Shown here piece by piece: positions 1 through 7,690 of a stretch of 64,000 bases of DNA; position 1 is the stretch's first letter; every line of letters begins with the position of its first letter. The position numbers and the translations under genes were made by a program. The DNA lies in the NCBI RefSeq assembly GCF_000382045.1, contig NZ_KB907454.1, positions 124,001-188,000 on the forward strand, written 5' to 3'. The notes beneath the pieces were generated by a model, which saw only the letters and a program-made list of their open reading frames with translations, was not told the origin of the DNA and made no database searches. The stretch is from Variovorax atrisoli 110B. GTDB taxonomy: Bacteria > Pseudomonadota > Gammaproteobacteria > Burkholderiales > Burkholderiaceae_C.

Positions 1-708
1 GAGCCAGCCCAGCGTCGACCAGTGGCCGAAGGCGAGGGTGGCGTTCGAAGTCCTGCGACCGGGCACGTCGAACCAGGGCATGTAGCCCTCGGGGGCGTTG
101 GAGGCACTGTCCGTGACGTCGAAGTCCATCACGCCGTCGGCCGTGCAGAAGCGCAGCCGCGTCAGCGCGTTGACGATGGCGCGCAGGCGGGCGCTGCCGG
201 TGAGGGTGTCCTGCCACTGCGCCGGCTCGTTGCCGTACATCGACATCATGAATTCGCCCAGCGCGGGTCCGCGCAGCACCGATTCGACCTCGGAGGCCAG
301 CACCAGCGCGTCGCCCACCGTCCATTGCGGCAGTACGCCCGCATGCACCATCAGCAGGTCGCCGCTGCCGATGCGCATGTGCAGCGCCATGTGCTGGTTG
401 CGCAGCCAGTCGAGCAGTTCCTCGGCATCCGGGGCGGCAAGAAGCTCGGCGAGGGTGTCCTTGCGGCCGGCCTTGCGCGCGCCGTGCGCCACGCCCAGCA
501 GGTGCAGGTCGTGGTTGCCCAGCAGGCTCGTCGCGGAGGCACCGTAGCCCCGTATGCGGCGCAGCACGGCCAGCGAATCGGGCCCGCGGTTCACCAGGTC
601 GCCCAGCAGCACGAGGGTGTCGCGGCTGGGGGAGAAATCGATCTTCTGCAGCAGCCGCTGGAAGGGGGCGTCGCAGCCCTGCAGGTCGCCAATCAAGTAA
701 AGTGCCAT
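1..708 (-). CDS. apaH: Symmetrical diadenosine tetraphosphatase ApaH (3' end beyond window)
   Basis: Hydrolyses Ap4A to two ADP in the cytoplasm. On the minus strand the protein begins MALYLIGDLQGCDAPFQRLL and continues with DTLVLLGDLVNRGPDSL and LLGNHDLHLLGVAHG, the GDxxG, GDxxNRG and GNHD motifs of metallophosphatases in ApaH arrangement. Later the sequence reads MVHAGVLPQWT, also typical of ApaH. About 236 residues lie in the window; the family is about 270-280 long, so the C-terminus lies just left of base 1. The start is the ATG at 708, divergent from the CNNM/CBS gene at 732. Identification is firm from the motifs. Confidence 0.93.
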   Translation of the reverse strand, partial: MALYLIGDLQGCDAPFQRLLQKIDFSPSRDTLVLLGDLVNRGPDSLAVLRRIRGYGASATSLLGNHDLHLLGVAHGARKAGRKDTLAELLAAPDAEELLDWLRNQHMALHMRIGSGDLLMVHAGVLPQWTVGDALVLASEVESVLRGPALGEFMMSMYGNEPAQWQDTLTGSARLRAIVNALTRLRFCTADGVMDFDVTDSASNAPEGYMPWFDVPGRRTSNATLAFGHWSTLGWL

Positions 709-731
709 TCCCCCATTCTCTCCCTCAGTTC

Positions 732-2045
732 ATGGATGTCTTCCTCCTGGCCTTGCTGACCACGCTGAACGCGTTGTTCGCAATGTCCGAAATGGCCCTT
801 TCCACCAGCCGGCGTGCACGTCTCGCGGCATTGGCCGAAACGGGAGACGCCGGGGCCGTGGCCGCGCTGAAGCTGATGGAGTCGCCCACGCAGTTCCTCT
901 CGACGGTGCAGATCGGCATCACCTCCATCGGCATGCTCAGCGGCATCGTGGGCGAGGCGGCCTTCGCCGAGCCGCTCGGCGTGTGGATGGAAGGCCTGGG
1001 CATGGGCCGGGGCACCGCCAGCATCGTGTCGACCGCGGTCGTCGTCACCTGCATCACCTTCTTCACCATCATCTTCGGCGAGCTGGTGCCCAAGCGCATC
1101 GGCCAGCTCTACCCCGAGCCGGTGGCGCGCTGGGTGTCCCGCCCGATGCGCGGCCTGGCCAAGGGCGCGAAGCCCTTCGTGTGGCTGCTGGCCGGCGCCA
1201 CCGCCGCCACGCTGAAGGTGCTGCGCATCGACGCCAACGCGGCCCGCTCGGTGACCGAGGAAGAGATCTCCGCGAGTCTCGAAGAGGGCGTGGACGCCGG
1301 CGTCATCGAGCAGCACGAGCACCAGATGGTGCGCAACGTGTTCCACCTCGACGACAGGCGCCTGTCGTCGCTGATGATCCCGCGTGCCGACATCGAGTGG
1401 CTCGACGCATCGTTCACCGTGCAGCAGGCTTTGCAGAAGGTGGCCAACGCGGCCGCGCTCAACCTCGTGCATTCCTGGTACCCCGTGTGCCGCAATTCGC
1501 TCGACGACGTGGTCGGCGTGGTCAGTGTGGCGCACCTGCTGCGCCTGGGGCCCGCGCACACCGGCGTGCTGGGCCAGGAGGCATCGCCCGCCGTGTTCGT
1601 GCCCGAGACGCTCACCGGCATGGAGCTGCTGGAACAGTTCCGCGCTCGTGCCGGCCGGCTCGTGTTCGTGGTCGACGAATACGGCGTGGTGCAGGGTCTC
1701 ATGACCCCGCGCGACCTGCTCGAAGCCATCACCGGCGAGCTGCAGCCCGGCATGCAGACCGACGCCTGGGCGCATCAGCGTGCCGATGGCCTGTGGGAGC
1801 TCGACGGGCTCATGCCGGTGTCGGAACTGCGCGCGCGCCTCGGCATCCGCGAGCTGCCCGACGAGGAGCGCGGCCGCTACAACACCGTGGCCGGCCTGCT
1901 GATGGCCGTGTCGGGCCACCTGCCGGAGGTGGGCGAGCAGATCGACTGCGCCGGCTGGTGCTTCGAGATCCTCGCGCTGGAAGGCCGCCGCATCGACCGC
2001 GTGCTGGCCTCGCCCGATCCGAGCGCGCAGCCCAAGGAAGAGTAG
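732..2045 (+). CDS. Hemolysin-family membrane protein (CNNM/DUF21, paired CBS, CorC_HlyC domain)
   Basis: A 437-residue protein of the UPF0053/CNNM family, usually linked to Mg2+/Co2+ homeostasis. Residues 1-190 are the DUF21 membrane region, opening MDVFLLALLTTLNALFAMSE, with further hydrophobic spans that include the VVVTCITFFTIIFGELVPKR segment typical of the family. A CBS pair follows (about 205-325, with RLVFVVDEYGVVQGLMTPRD), then a C-terminal CorC/HlyC domain (FNTVAGLL-like YNTVAGLLMAVSGHLPEVGE). I chose the ATG at 732; an in-frame GTG at 702 would overlap apaH. The next gene begins 10 nt after this stop, so co-transcription is likely. The physiological substrate is not evident from sequence. 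Confidence 0.88.
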   Translation: MDVFLLALLTTLNALFAMSEMALSTSRRARLAALAETGDAGAVAALKLMESPTQFLSTVQIGITSIGMLSGIVGEAAFAEPLGVWMEGLGMGRGTASIVSTAVVVTCITFFTIIFGELVPKRIGQLYPEPVARWVSRPMRGLAKGAKPFVWLLAGATAATLKVLRIDANAARSVTEEEISASLEEGVDAGVIEQHEHQMVRNVFHLDDRRLSSLMIPRADIEWLDASFTVQQALQKVANAAALNLVHSWYPVCRNSLDDVVGVVSVAHLLRLGPAHTGVLGQEASPAVFVPETLTGMELLEQFRARAGRLVFVVDEYGVVQGLMTPRDLLEAITGELQPGMQTDAWAHQRADGLWELDGLMPVSELRARLGIRELPDEERGRYNTVAGLLMAVSGHLPEVGEQIDCAGWCFEILALEGRRIDRVLASPDPSAQPKEE

Positions 2046-2055
2046 GGCGCGGGCC

Positions 2056-3045
2056 ATGCTGTCGCTGCAGGCTCTCAGCTGCCCCCAGTGCTCTGCGCCA
2101 CTGCCGCGCGCCGCCCGCTGGCGCACGGTGAACTGCAGCTACTGCGGCGCCACCGTGGTGCGCGGCCAGGAGATCGTCGAGCGAGAGAGCTTCCGCGCCG
2201 CGTGGCGCCGGGCCAATGCCGACGTGCCCGGCGGGCGTGTCCTCGCATGGCGGGGCGCGCGCTATCGCGTGCTCGCGCCGTTGGCCACCGGCGAGCACGC
2301 CGAGGTGCTGCTGGCCCAGCGCCTGGGCGCGATGCCCGAGCGGGTCACCTTCAAGCTCGCGCGCGAGAGTTCGGCCGACGGCGTGCTTCAGCGCGAATTC
2401 ACCGTGCTGCAGGCGCTGCAGGATCTTTCCGTGCCGGGCGCCGCCTACTTCACCCGCCGCCTGCCGCAGCCGCTGGGCATCGGCGTGGCCGAAGGAATGG
2501 CCAGTGCGATGGGCGAGGGCTCGCGCCAGGCGCTGGTGCTGCGGCATCCGACCGGCTTCTGGGGCAGCCTGCACGACGTGCAGCAGGCCAACGCGCAGGG
2601 CATCGACCCGCGCCACGCCGTGTGGCTCTGGCGCCGCATGCTGGAGGTGCTGGTCTTCGTGCACGGCGCCGGCTGGACGCACCGCGACCTGTCGCCCGCG
2701 CATGCGCTGGTGCATCCGCGCGACCATGGCGTGCTGCTGATCGGCTGGTCTCGCGCGCAGCAGGCCGGCGGCGCCGCGCACGAAGCGGCGGTCGCTCGCG
2801 ACCTGATGCAAGCCGCCTGGGCCGTGCGTGCCGTGCTGCACGGCGGCGCGGCCGGCGAGCCCGGCCTGGGCCTTCACACCCCGGCGCCGCTCGCGGCCCT
2901 GCTGCGCGAATGCAGCGAGGACGCGGCCGCCTGCCACCGCCTCGGCGCGCAAGGCATCGAGCAGGCGCTGTCGGCGGCCTCGCGCGAAGCCTTCGGTGCA
3001 CCGAGGTTCGTCCACTTCGATCCTGCGCCGCGCGCCGCCGCCTGA
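2056..3045 (+). CDS. Zinc-ribbon plus degenerate protein-kinase-like protein
   Basis: A 329-residue protein. The N-terminus carries a two-knuckle zinc ribbon (C9-x2-C12 and C27-x2-C30). The remainder resembles a Ser/Thr kinase fold: a possible VAIK-type lysine in VTFKLARE, a small glycine-containing loop (LATGEHAEV), and an HRD catalytic loop in GWTHRDLSPAHALVH. The catalytic loop is altered (HRDLS instead of HRDLKPxN) and the DFG site reads IGW, so metal-ATP chemistry is doubtful and it may be a pseudokinase or an atypical kinase. It is followed by a VWA gene after 49 nt and an adenylosuccinate synthetase homologue. Kinase plus zinc ribbon plus VWA recalls the TerY-P association in tellurite-type stress systems. 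The fold call is moderate; the activity is unknown. Confidence 0.62.
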   Translation: MLSLQALSCPQCSAPLPRAARWRTVNCSYCGATVVRGQEIVERESFRAAWRRANADVPGGRVLAWRGARYRVLAPLATGEHAEVLLAQRLGAMPERVTFKLARESSADGVLQREFTVLQALQDLSVPGAAYFTRRLPQPLGIGVAEGMASAMGEGSRQALVLRHPTGFWGSLHDVQQANAQGIDPRHAVWLWRRMLEVLVFVHGAGWTHRDLSPAHALVHPRDHGVLLIGWSRAQQAGGAAHEAAVARDLMQAAWAVRAVLHGGAAGEPGLGLHTPAPLAALLRECSEDAAACHRLGAQGIEQALSAASREAFGAPRFVHFDPAPRAAA

Positions 3046-3094
3046 GCGCCGCAACGCCAGGAACTACAACCAGTCACAGAGGAGAGCACAACCC

Positions 3095-4075
3095 ATGGGC
3101 TACGGAAACTACTCGCATGCCGCCCACACGGCACTGATCGCGGACCGCGCCGCGAGGCCCGGCGCGGAGGTCTTCACGCAGCGCTCCACCCATCCGCTGA
3201 TGAACCCGCACGGGCTCAAGGTGCGCGAGTCGCGCGACAACGCCGACCATCCGAACTCGCTGGGCATCGCCTTCGCACTCGACGTGACGGGCTCCATGGG
3301 CGACATCCCGCAGATCCTCGCGCGCCGCGAGCTGCCCACCTTCATGAAGCTGCTGACCGACTGCGGCGTGGCGGACCCGCAGCTCATGTTCATGGCCATC
3401 GGCGACGCCAACTCCGACCACGCGCCGCTGCAGGTCGGCCAGTTCGAATCGACCGCCAACCTCATGGACCAGTGGCTCACCTGGAGCTACCTGGAAGGCG
3501 GTGGCGGCGGCACCGGCGAGGAAAGCTACGAGCTCGCCTTCTACGTCATAGCGCAGCACACCGACATGGACTGCTGGGTGAAGCGCAGGAAGCGCGGCTA
3601 CCTGTTCGTGACGGGCGACGAGCTGCCGTACCCCGCGGTCTCGCGCCATCAGGTCGAAGCGCTCATCGGCGAGAAGCTCGACGAGGACATTCCCATCGAG
3701 GAAGTCATCGCCGCCGCGGCCGAGACCACGAACCTGTTCTTCCTGATTCCCGACGCGCAGCGCCGCCGCCGCTGCGAGGGCCGCTGGCGCGAGCTGCTGG
3801 GCGATCACGTCATCTGCATGGACTCGCCCGACGACGCCTGCGCCGTGGCGGCCGGCATCGTCGCCCTCACCGAGAAGGCCGTGCCCAGCCTGGACGCGCT
3901 GGCTGGCGTGATGAGCGCCACCGGCATGGGGAAGGAGCGCGTCGGCGGCGTGTTGCACGCGCTCGACGCCTATGCCGCGCTGCTCGACCCCAACGCACCT
4001 CGCCACGCGACGCCCAGCGTGGCGGCAGCCGCGTCCGGCGCGCGCTCGTCTTGGTGGAAGCGGCTGTTCGGCTGA
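3095..4075 (+). CDS. VWA-domain protein
   Basis: A 326-residue soluble protein with a von Willebrand factor A domain at about residues 55-270. The MIDAS signature is DVTGSMGD (DxTGS variant of DxSxS), with a downstream GGGGGTGEES loop and VTGDELPY where the later metal-coordinating residues are expected. No signal peptide is present. A strong Shine-Dalgarno (agaggaga) lies 8 nt before the ATG. The C-terminus ends in a small Ala/Ser-rich linker and WWKRLFG. It sits between the zinc-ribbon kinase-like gene and the adenylosuccinate synthetase homologue, 7 nt from the latter. VWA proteins commonly scaffold metal-dependent complexes; a role linking its two neighbours is inference. Confidence 0.8.
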   Translation: MGYGNYSHAAHTALIADRAARPGAEVFTQRSTHPLMNPHGLKVRESRDNADHPNSLGIAFALDVTGSMGDIPQILARRELPTFMKLLTDCGVADPQLMFMAIGDANSDHAPLQVGQFESTANLMDQWLTWSYLEGGGGGTGEESYELAFYVIAQHTDMDCWVKRRKRGYLFVTGDELPYPAVSRHQVEALIGEKLDEDIPIEEVIAAAAETTNLFFLIPDAQRRRRCEGRWRELLGDHVICMDSPDDACAVAAGIVALTEKAVPSLDALAGVMSATGMGKERVGGVLHALDAYAALLDPNAPRHATPSVAAAASGARSSWWKRLFG

Positions 4076-4082
4076 CGGCCGT

Positions 4083-5423
4083 GTGACGGCTCACGCTTCC
4101 ACGCACTACGTCTCGCTGCTGGGCCTCGGCTTCGGGGACTGCGGCAAGGGGCTCTTCACCGACCACTTCGGCGCCGCGCCGGGCGCCCACACCGTGGTGC
4201 GCTTCAACGGCGGCGCGCAGGCCGGCCACAACGTCGTGCTGGCCGACGGCCGCCACCACACCTTCTCGCAGTTCGGCGCCGGCAGCTTCCATGCCGGCAT
4301 GGGCACGGTGCTCGCGAGCCCGGTGGTCGTGCACCCCACCGCGCTGCGCGTCGAGGAAGCCGCGCTGCGCCGGGTCGGCGTGCAGGACGCTTTTGCACGA
4401 CTGTCGATCGACTCGCGCTGCCGCGTGACCACGCCGTTCCACCAGGCGGCAGGTCGGCTGCGTGAATTGGAGCGGGGCGAGGCTGCGCACGGCAGCTGCG
4501 GCGTCGGCGTGGGCGAGACCGTGCGGCAGGCGCTGGCCTCGCCCGACGAAGCGTTGCGCTATGGCGACCTGCGCAGCACCGCCCGCACGCTCGAGAAGAT
4601 CGAGGCGCTGCGCACCGCGCTGCTGCGCGAGTTCGAGGCCAGCCCGGCGCTGCACCATGCCGATGCCGCACAGGAAATCGCCATGCTGCGCGACGGCACG
4701 CTGGCGCGCCGCTGGCTCGAGGCGGCAGCGCCCTGCGTGGCGCAGTCGCCGCCCGCGGACATCGACCGCATCGCGCAGCGCCTCGCGATGCCCGGCACCG
4801 TGATCTTCGAGGGCGCCCAGGGTGTGCTGCTCGACGAATGGCGAGGCTTCCATCCGCACACCACCTGGAGCACCATTTCCACCGCTGCCGTCGAGGCCGT
4901 GCTGCACGACGCCGGCATCGACGCCCCCGTGCAGCACCTCGGCGTGCTGCGCACCTACCTCACCCGCCACGGCGCCGGCCCGCTGCCCACGCACGACCCC
5001 TTGCTCGACGCGCGACTGGCCGAGCCGCACAACGCCGACGAAGGCTGGCAGGGCGCGTTCCGCAGGGGCCACCCCGATGCGGTGCTGCTGCGCTACGCGC
5101 TCGATGTGGCCGGAACGCTCGACGGGCTGGTGGTGAGCCACCTCGACGCCATCGAGGGAGCGGGGCTGCGCTGGTGCTCGGGCTATCGCAGGGCAGACGC
5201 GGGCCGGATCGCGTCGCTGCCGTTCGGGGGCGTACGCGACCTCGATCATCAGCAGGCGCTGACGCAGCTGCTGCGAAGCGCCGAGCCCATCTACGAGCCG
5301 CACCTCATCGCCACGCCGCACGCGTGGGTGGAACACGCGGAGGCGCTGAGCGGCCTGCCGGTTCGCTTCGGCTCTTTCGGGCCGACGCGGGAGAGCGTCC
5401 GGGGGCGAAAGCATCTGCCCTGA
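4083..5423 (+). CDS. Divergent adenylosuccinate synthetase homologue (PurA paralogue)
   Basis: A 446-residue protein starting at a GTG 7 nt after the VWA stop. It keeps PurA landmarks: GLGFGDCGKG (canonical GDEGKG, with the catalytic-type Asp at D19), RFNGGAQAGHNV (His at H49), VIFEGAQGVLLDE, and YLTRHGAGPLPT (canonical YTTRxGxGPFPTE). A weaker match to the RPRRCGWxDAV block is AFRRGHPDAVLLRYALDV. Overall spacing departs from housekeeping PurA, and it lacks the usual C-terminal GPDRxxTI block, ending SFGPTRESVRGRKHLP instead. It probably joins an amino donor to a purine-like nucleotide with GTP, but the substrate may differ from IMP/aspartate. Its linkage to a VWA and a kinase-like gene is not expected for purine biosynthesis, so I give no symbol. 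Confidence 0.8.
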   Translation: MTAHASTHYVSLLGLGFGDCGKGLFTDHFGAAPGAHTVVRFNGGAQAGHNVVLADGRHHTFSQFGAGSFHAGMGTVLASPVVVHPTALRVEEAALRRVGVQDAFARLSIDSRCRVTTPFHQAAGRLRELERGEAAHGSCGVGVGETVRQALASPDEALRYGDLRSTARTLEKIEALRTALLREFEASPALHHADAAQEIAMLRDGTLARRWLEAAAPCVAQSPPADIDRIAQRLAMPGTVIFEGAQGVLLDEWRGFHPHTTWSTISTAAVEAVLHDAGIDAPVQHLGVLRTYLTRHGAGPLPTHDPLLDARLAEPHNADEGWQGAFRRGHPDAVLLRYALDVAGTLDGLVVSHLDAIEGAGLRWCSGYRRADAGRIASLPFGGVRDLDHQQALTQLLRSAEPIYEPHLIATPHAWVEHAEALSGLPVRFGSFGPTRESVRGRKHLP

Positions 5424-5663
5424 TCGAGGACACAGGTGGGTCGGCCGGCAGCGGCATGCGACCTATCCATGCGGGGCAAGAAAGCGGGTTCTATGGCAAC
5501 AAGCCCCCGCGTCCGAGGCTTCGGACATGCCGGCCGACATCTCTGCGAGCCTTTTGCCGACTCGTCGGGATGTGACTTTGTGCATCAATTTCTTACAATG
5601 CGTTGCGTTCCGTTTCGCCGGTGCAACCCAAATCGCGCCTTCGTACATTCACCGCGTCCGTCC

Positions 5664-7535
5664 ATGCCTTCTTCCAGACTTGCCTACAGCCTCGCTCGCA
5701 ACGTCCGCCTGACCGCAGGCCTGATTTCCGCTCTGGCGTTGGCCGCGTGTGGCGGTGGCGGAGGTGGCGCGGGCAACGCGGCATTCTTCGTTCCCCCTGC
5801 ACAGCAGCCCGCCACGCCTGCGCCCGCCGACACATCCGGCAAATCCACGGTGCTGATGCGGGTCAAGCCGGAGGCGGTCGGCGTCAACTGCACCTTGGGC
5901 GGCGCACGTGTCGAGGCCGGCCTGGACGCCGACGCCAATCACGTGCTCGCGGACAGCGAAGTCACGTCCACCCAGTACATCTGCAACGCCACTGCCGGGG
6001 TGGATGGCCTCAGCACGCTGGTGCGCATGCGGGCCGAGCCCGCCGGCAGCAACTGCGCGCAGGGCGGCTCGCAGGTGCTGGCCGGCAAGGACCTGAACCG
6101 CAACGACGTGCTCGAGGATTCGGAGGTGACCAGTTCGGCCTACGTCTGCGGCGGTGCGCCGGGTGCGACGGGCGCCGCGGGGTCGAGTGGCCGCGACAGC
6201 CTGCTCGCATTCGCCGCCGAAGCGCCGGGCGGCACCTGCACCTATGGCGGTCAACGAGTGCAGTCCGGGCTGGACCTGAATGCCAACGGCGTGCTCGACG
6301 CCGCAGAGGTCACGGCCACGGCCTACGTGTGCGCGGCCGCGCCGGCCGATACGCGCTGGGTCAGCGTCACCGCATCGAGTGTCCAGACCGAGTCGAACAC
6401 CGGCTATCAGGCGAATTCGGGCACCGGCGTCACGCTCACCCTTCCGCCCGCGCCCACGGTGGGCGACTGGATCAAGGTGGTGGGGGTGGGCAGCGGCGGG
6501 TGGACCATCGCGCAGAACGCGGGGCAGCGCATCGACACGCGCGGCCTGCCCGGCGGAACGGACTTCGACTGGCGCTCGGTGGCGCCCGCCGGTAGCTGGG
6601 TCGGCCTGGCCTCGTCCGCTGATGCCACCCACCTGGCGGCAGTATCCAGCATCGGCGAGCTGTACACCTCGATCGATTCCGGGGCGAGCTGGGTCCTGCG
6701 CCTGCCGGTACAGACCTGGAGTGGCATCGCTTCTTCCAGCGATGGCCTTAAGCTGCTCGCTGCAGTCAACGGCGGCGCGCTTTTCCGTTCGACCGACGGC
6801 GGCGATACGTGGACCAACGACGGCTCGTCCCGAGCCTGGACCGCGGTGGCCAGTTCCGCCGACGGGTCGCGCCTGGTCGCGACCGCCTACCTCGGGCAGA
6901 TCTGGACCTCGGCGGACGGCGGCAGCAGCTGGACGGCGCGCGAGTCGAGCCGCGCCTGGCGCTCCGTGGCTTCTTCGGCCGATGGCCGGGTTCTGGTGGC
7001 GGGCACCAATGGCGGGCAGCTGTATGTCTCGACCGACTATGGCGTGAGCTGGACCGCACGCGCGAATGGCCAGTTCTGGTGGTCGGTGGCAGCGTCTGCC
7101 GACGGCAGCATCCTGTACGCCACCGTGGACACGGGCGCTGTCTGGGTTTCCACCGATTCGGGTACCACATGGGGCGCGCAGAGCGTCAACCGGGACTGGC
7201 GAGGCATCGCCACGTCCGCCGACGGCCGCTACGTCGTGGCCGCCACCAGCGGTGGCAGCCTCTACGAGTCCAGCGACCGTGGCCAGATCTGGCACGCGAC
7301 CAGCGATGGCGGTGCCTGGACTGCGGTTGCGAGCAGTGCCGACGGCGTGAAGGTGACTGCTGCCAAGTCGGGCTCGACCATCCAGCTCGGCACGCGTCGC
7401 ACGTCGACCACCCTCGGCATCGCCGGGTCGATTTCCGGAGGCCAACAGGATTCGCTGGAGCTGCAATACGTGGGGGGCGGCGTCTTCATGCCCGTTGGCT
7501 ACGTGTTGGCCAATCTGGCGTTCGTGGTTCGCTGA
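5664..7535 (+). CDS. Secreted lipoprotein with DUF7151-like repeats and an Asp-box (BNR) propeller
   Basis: A 623-residue protein with a lipoprotein signal (ALALAACGGG; lipid-modified Cys at about residue 29). Residues about 55-225 hold three copies of a repeat of about 50 residues with a C..GG..v..GlD.N.vl...Ev....YvC pattern, resembling DUF7151, with two Cys per copy. From about residue 300 there are six Asp-box motifs (SxDxGxxW): SIDSGASW, STDGGDTW, SADGGSSW, STDYGVSW, STDSGTTW, SSDRGQIW, separated by SSADG strands. This predicts a sialidase/sortilin-like beta-propeller, but no sialidase Arg triad is evident. It is probably outer-membrane-anchored binding machinery of unknown ligand. The ATG at 5664 places the signal peptide correctly; the frame remains open upstream. 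Confidence 0.8.
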   Translation: MPSSRLAYSLARNVRLTAGLISALALAACGGGGGGAGNAAFFVPPAQQPATPAPADTSGKSTVLMRVKPEAVGVNCTLGGARVEAGLDADANHVLADSEVTSTQYICNATAGVDGLSTLVRMRAEPAGSNCAQGGSQVLAGKDLNRNDVLEDSEVTSSAYVCGGAPGATGAAGSSGRDSLLAFAAEAPGGTCTYGGQRVQSGLDLNANGVLDAAEVTATAYVCAAAPADTRWVSVTASSVQTESNTGYQANSGTGVTLTLPPAPTVGDWIKVVGVGSGGWTIAQNAGQRIDTRGLPGGTDFDWRSVAPAGSWVGLASSADATHLAAVSSIGELYTSIDSGASWVLRLPVQTWSGIASSSDGLKLLAAVNGGALFRSTDGGDTWTNDGSSRAWTAVASSADGSRLVATAYLGQIWTSADGGSSWTARESSRAWRSVASSADGRVLVAGTNGGQLYVSTDYGVSWTARANGQFWWSVAASADGSILYATVDTGAVWVSTDSGTTWGAQSVNRDWRGIATSADGRYVVAATSGGSLYESSDRGQIWHATSDGGAWTAVASSADGVKVTAAKSGSTIQLGTRRTSTTLGIAGSISGGQQDSLELQYVGGGVFMPVGYVLANLAFVVR

Positions 7536-7690
7536 GTCCGCTTGGCGATGCTGAAGCCCGGTAGCTGACCGACGTCAGTGCGTGACGACCGGGACGGACC
7601 GAATACGGCAATATCGTTCCAGCGCTATGTGGGTAGGGAGCGTCGACGTGTCGGGCCAGGTTCCGGGCGGGGTTTGGCGGGGCTCCGCCC

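Noticed and set aside
4083..5423. Naming the PurA homologue as housekeeping purA
   Set aside because: The P-loop, other conserved blocks and C-terminus are divergent and the neighbours are a kinase-like and a VWA gene, so housekeeping assignment is not justified from this window.
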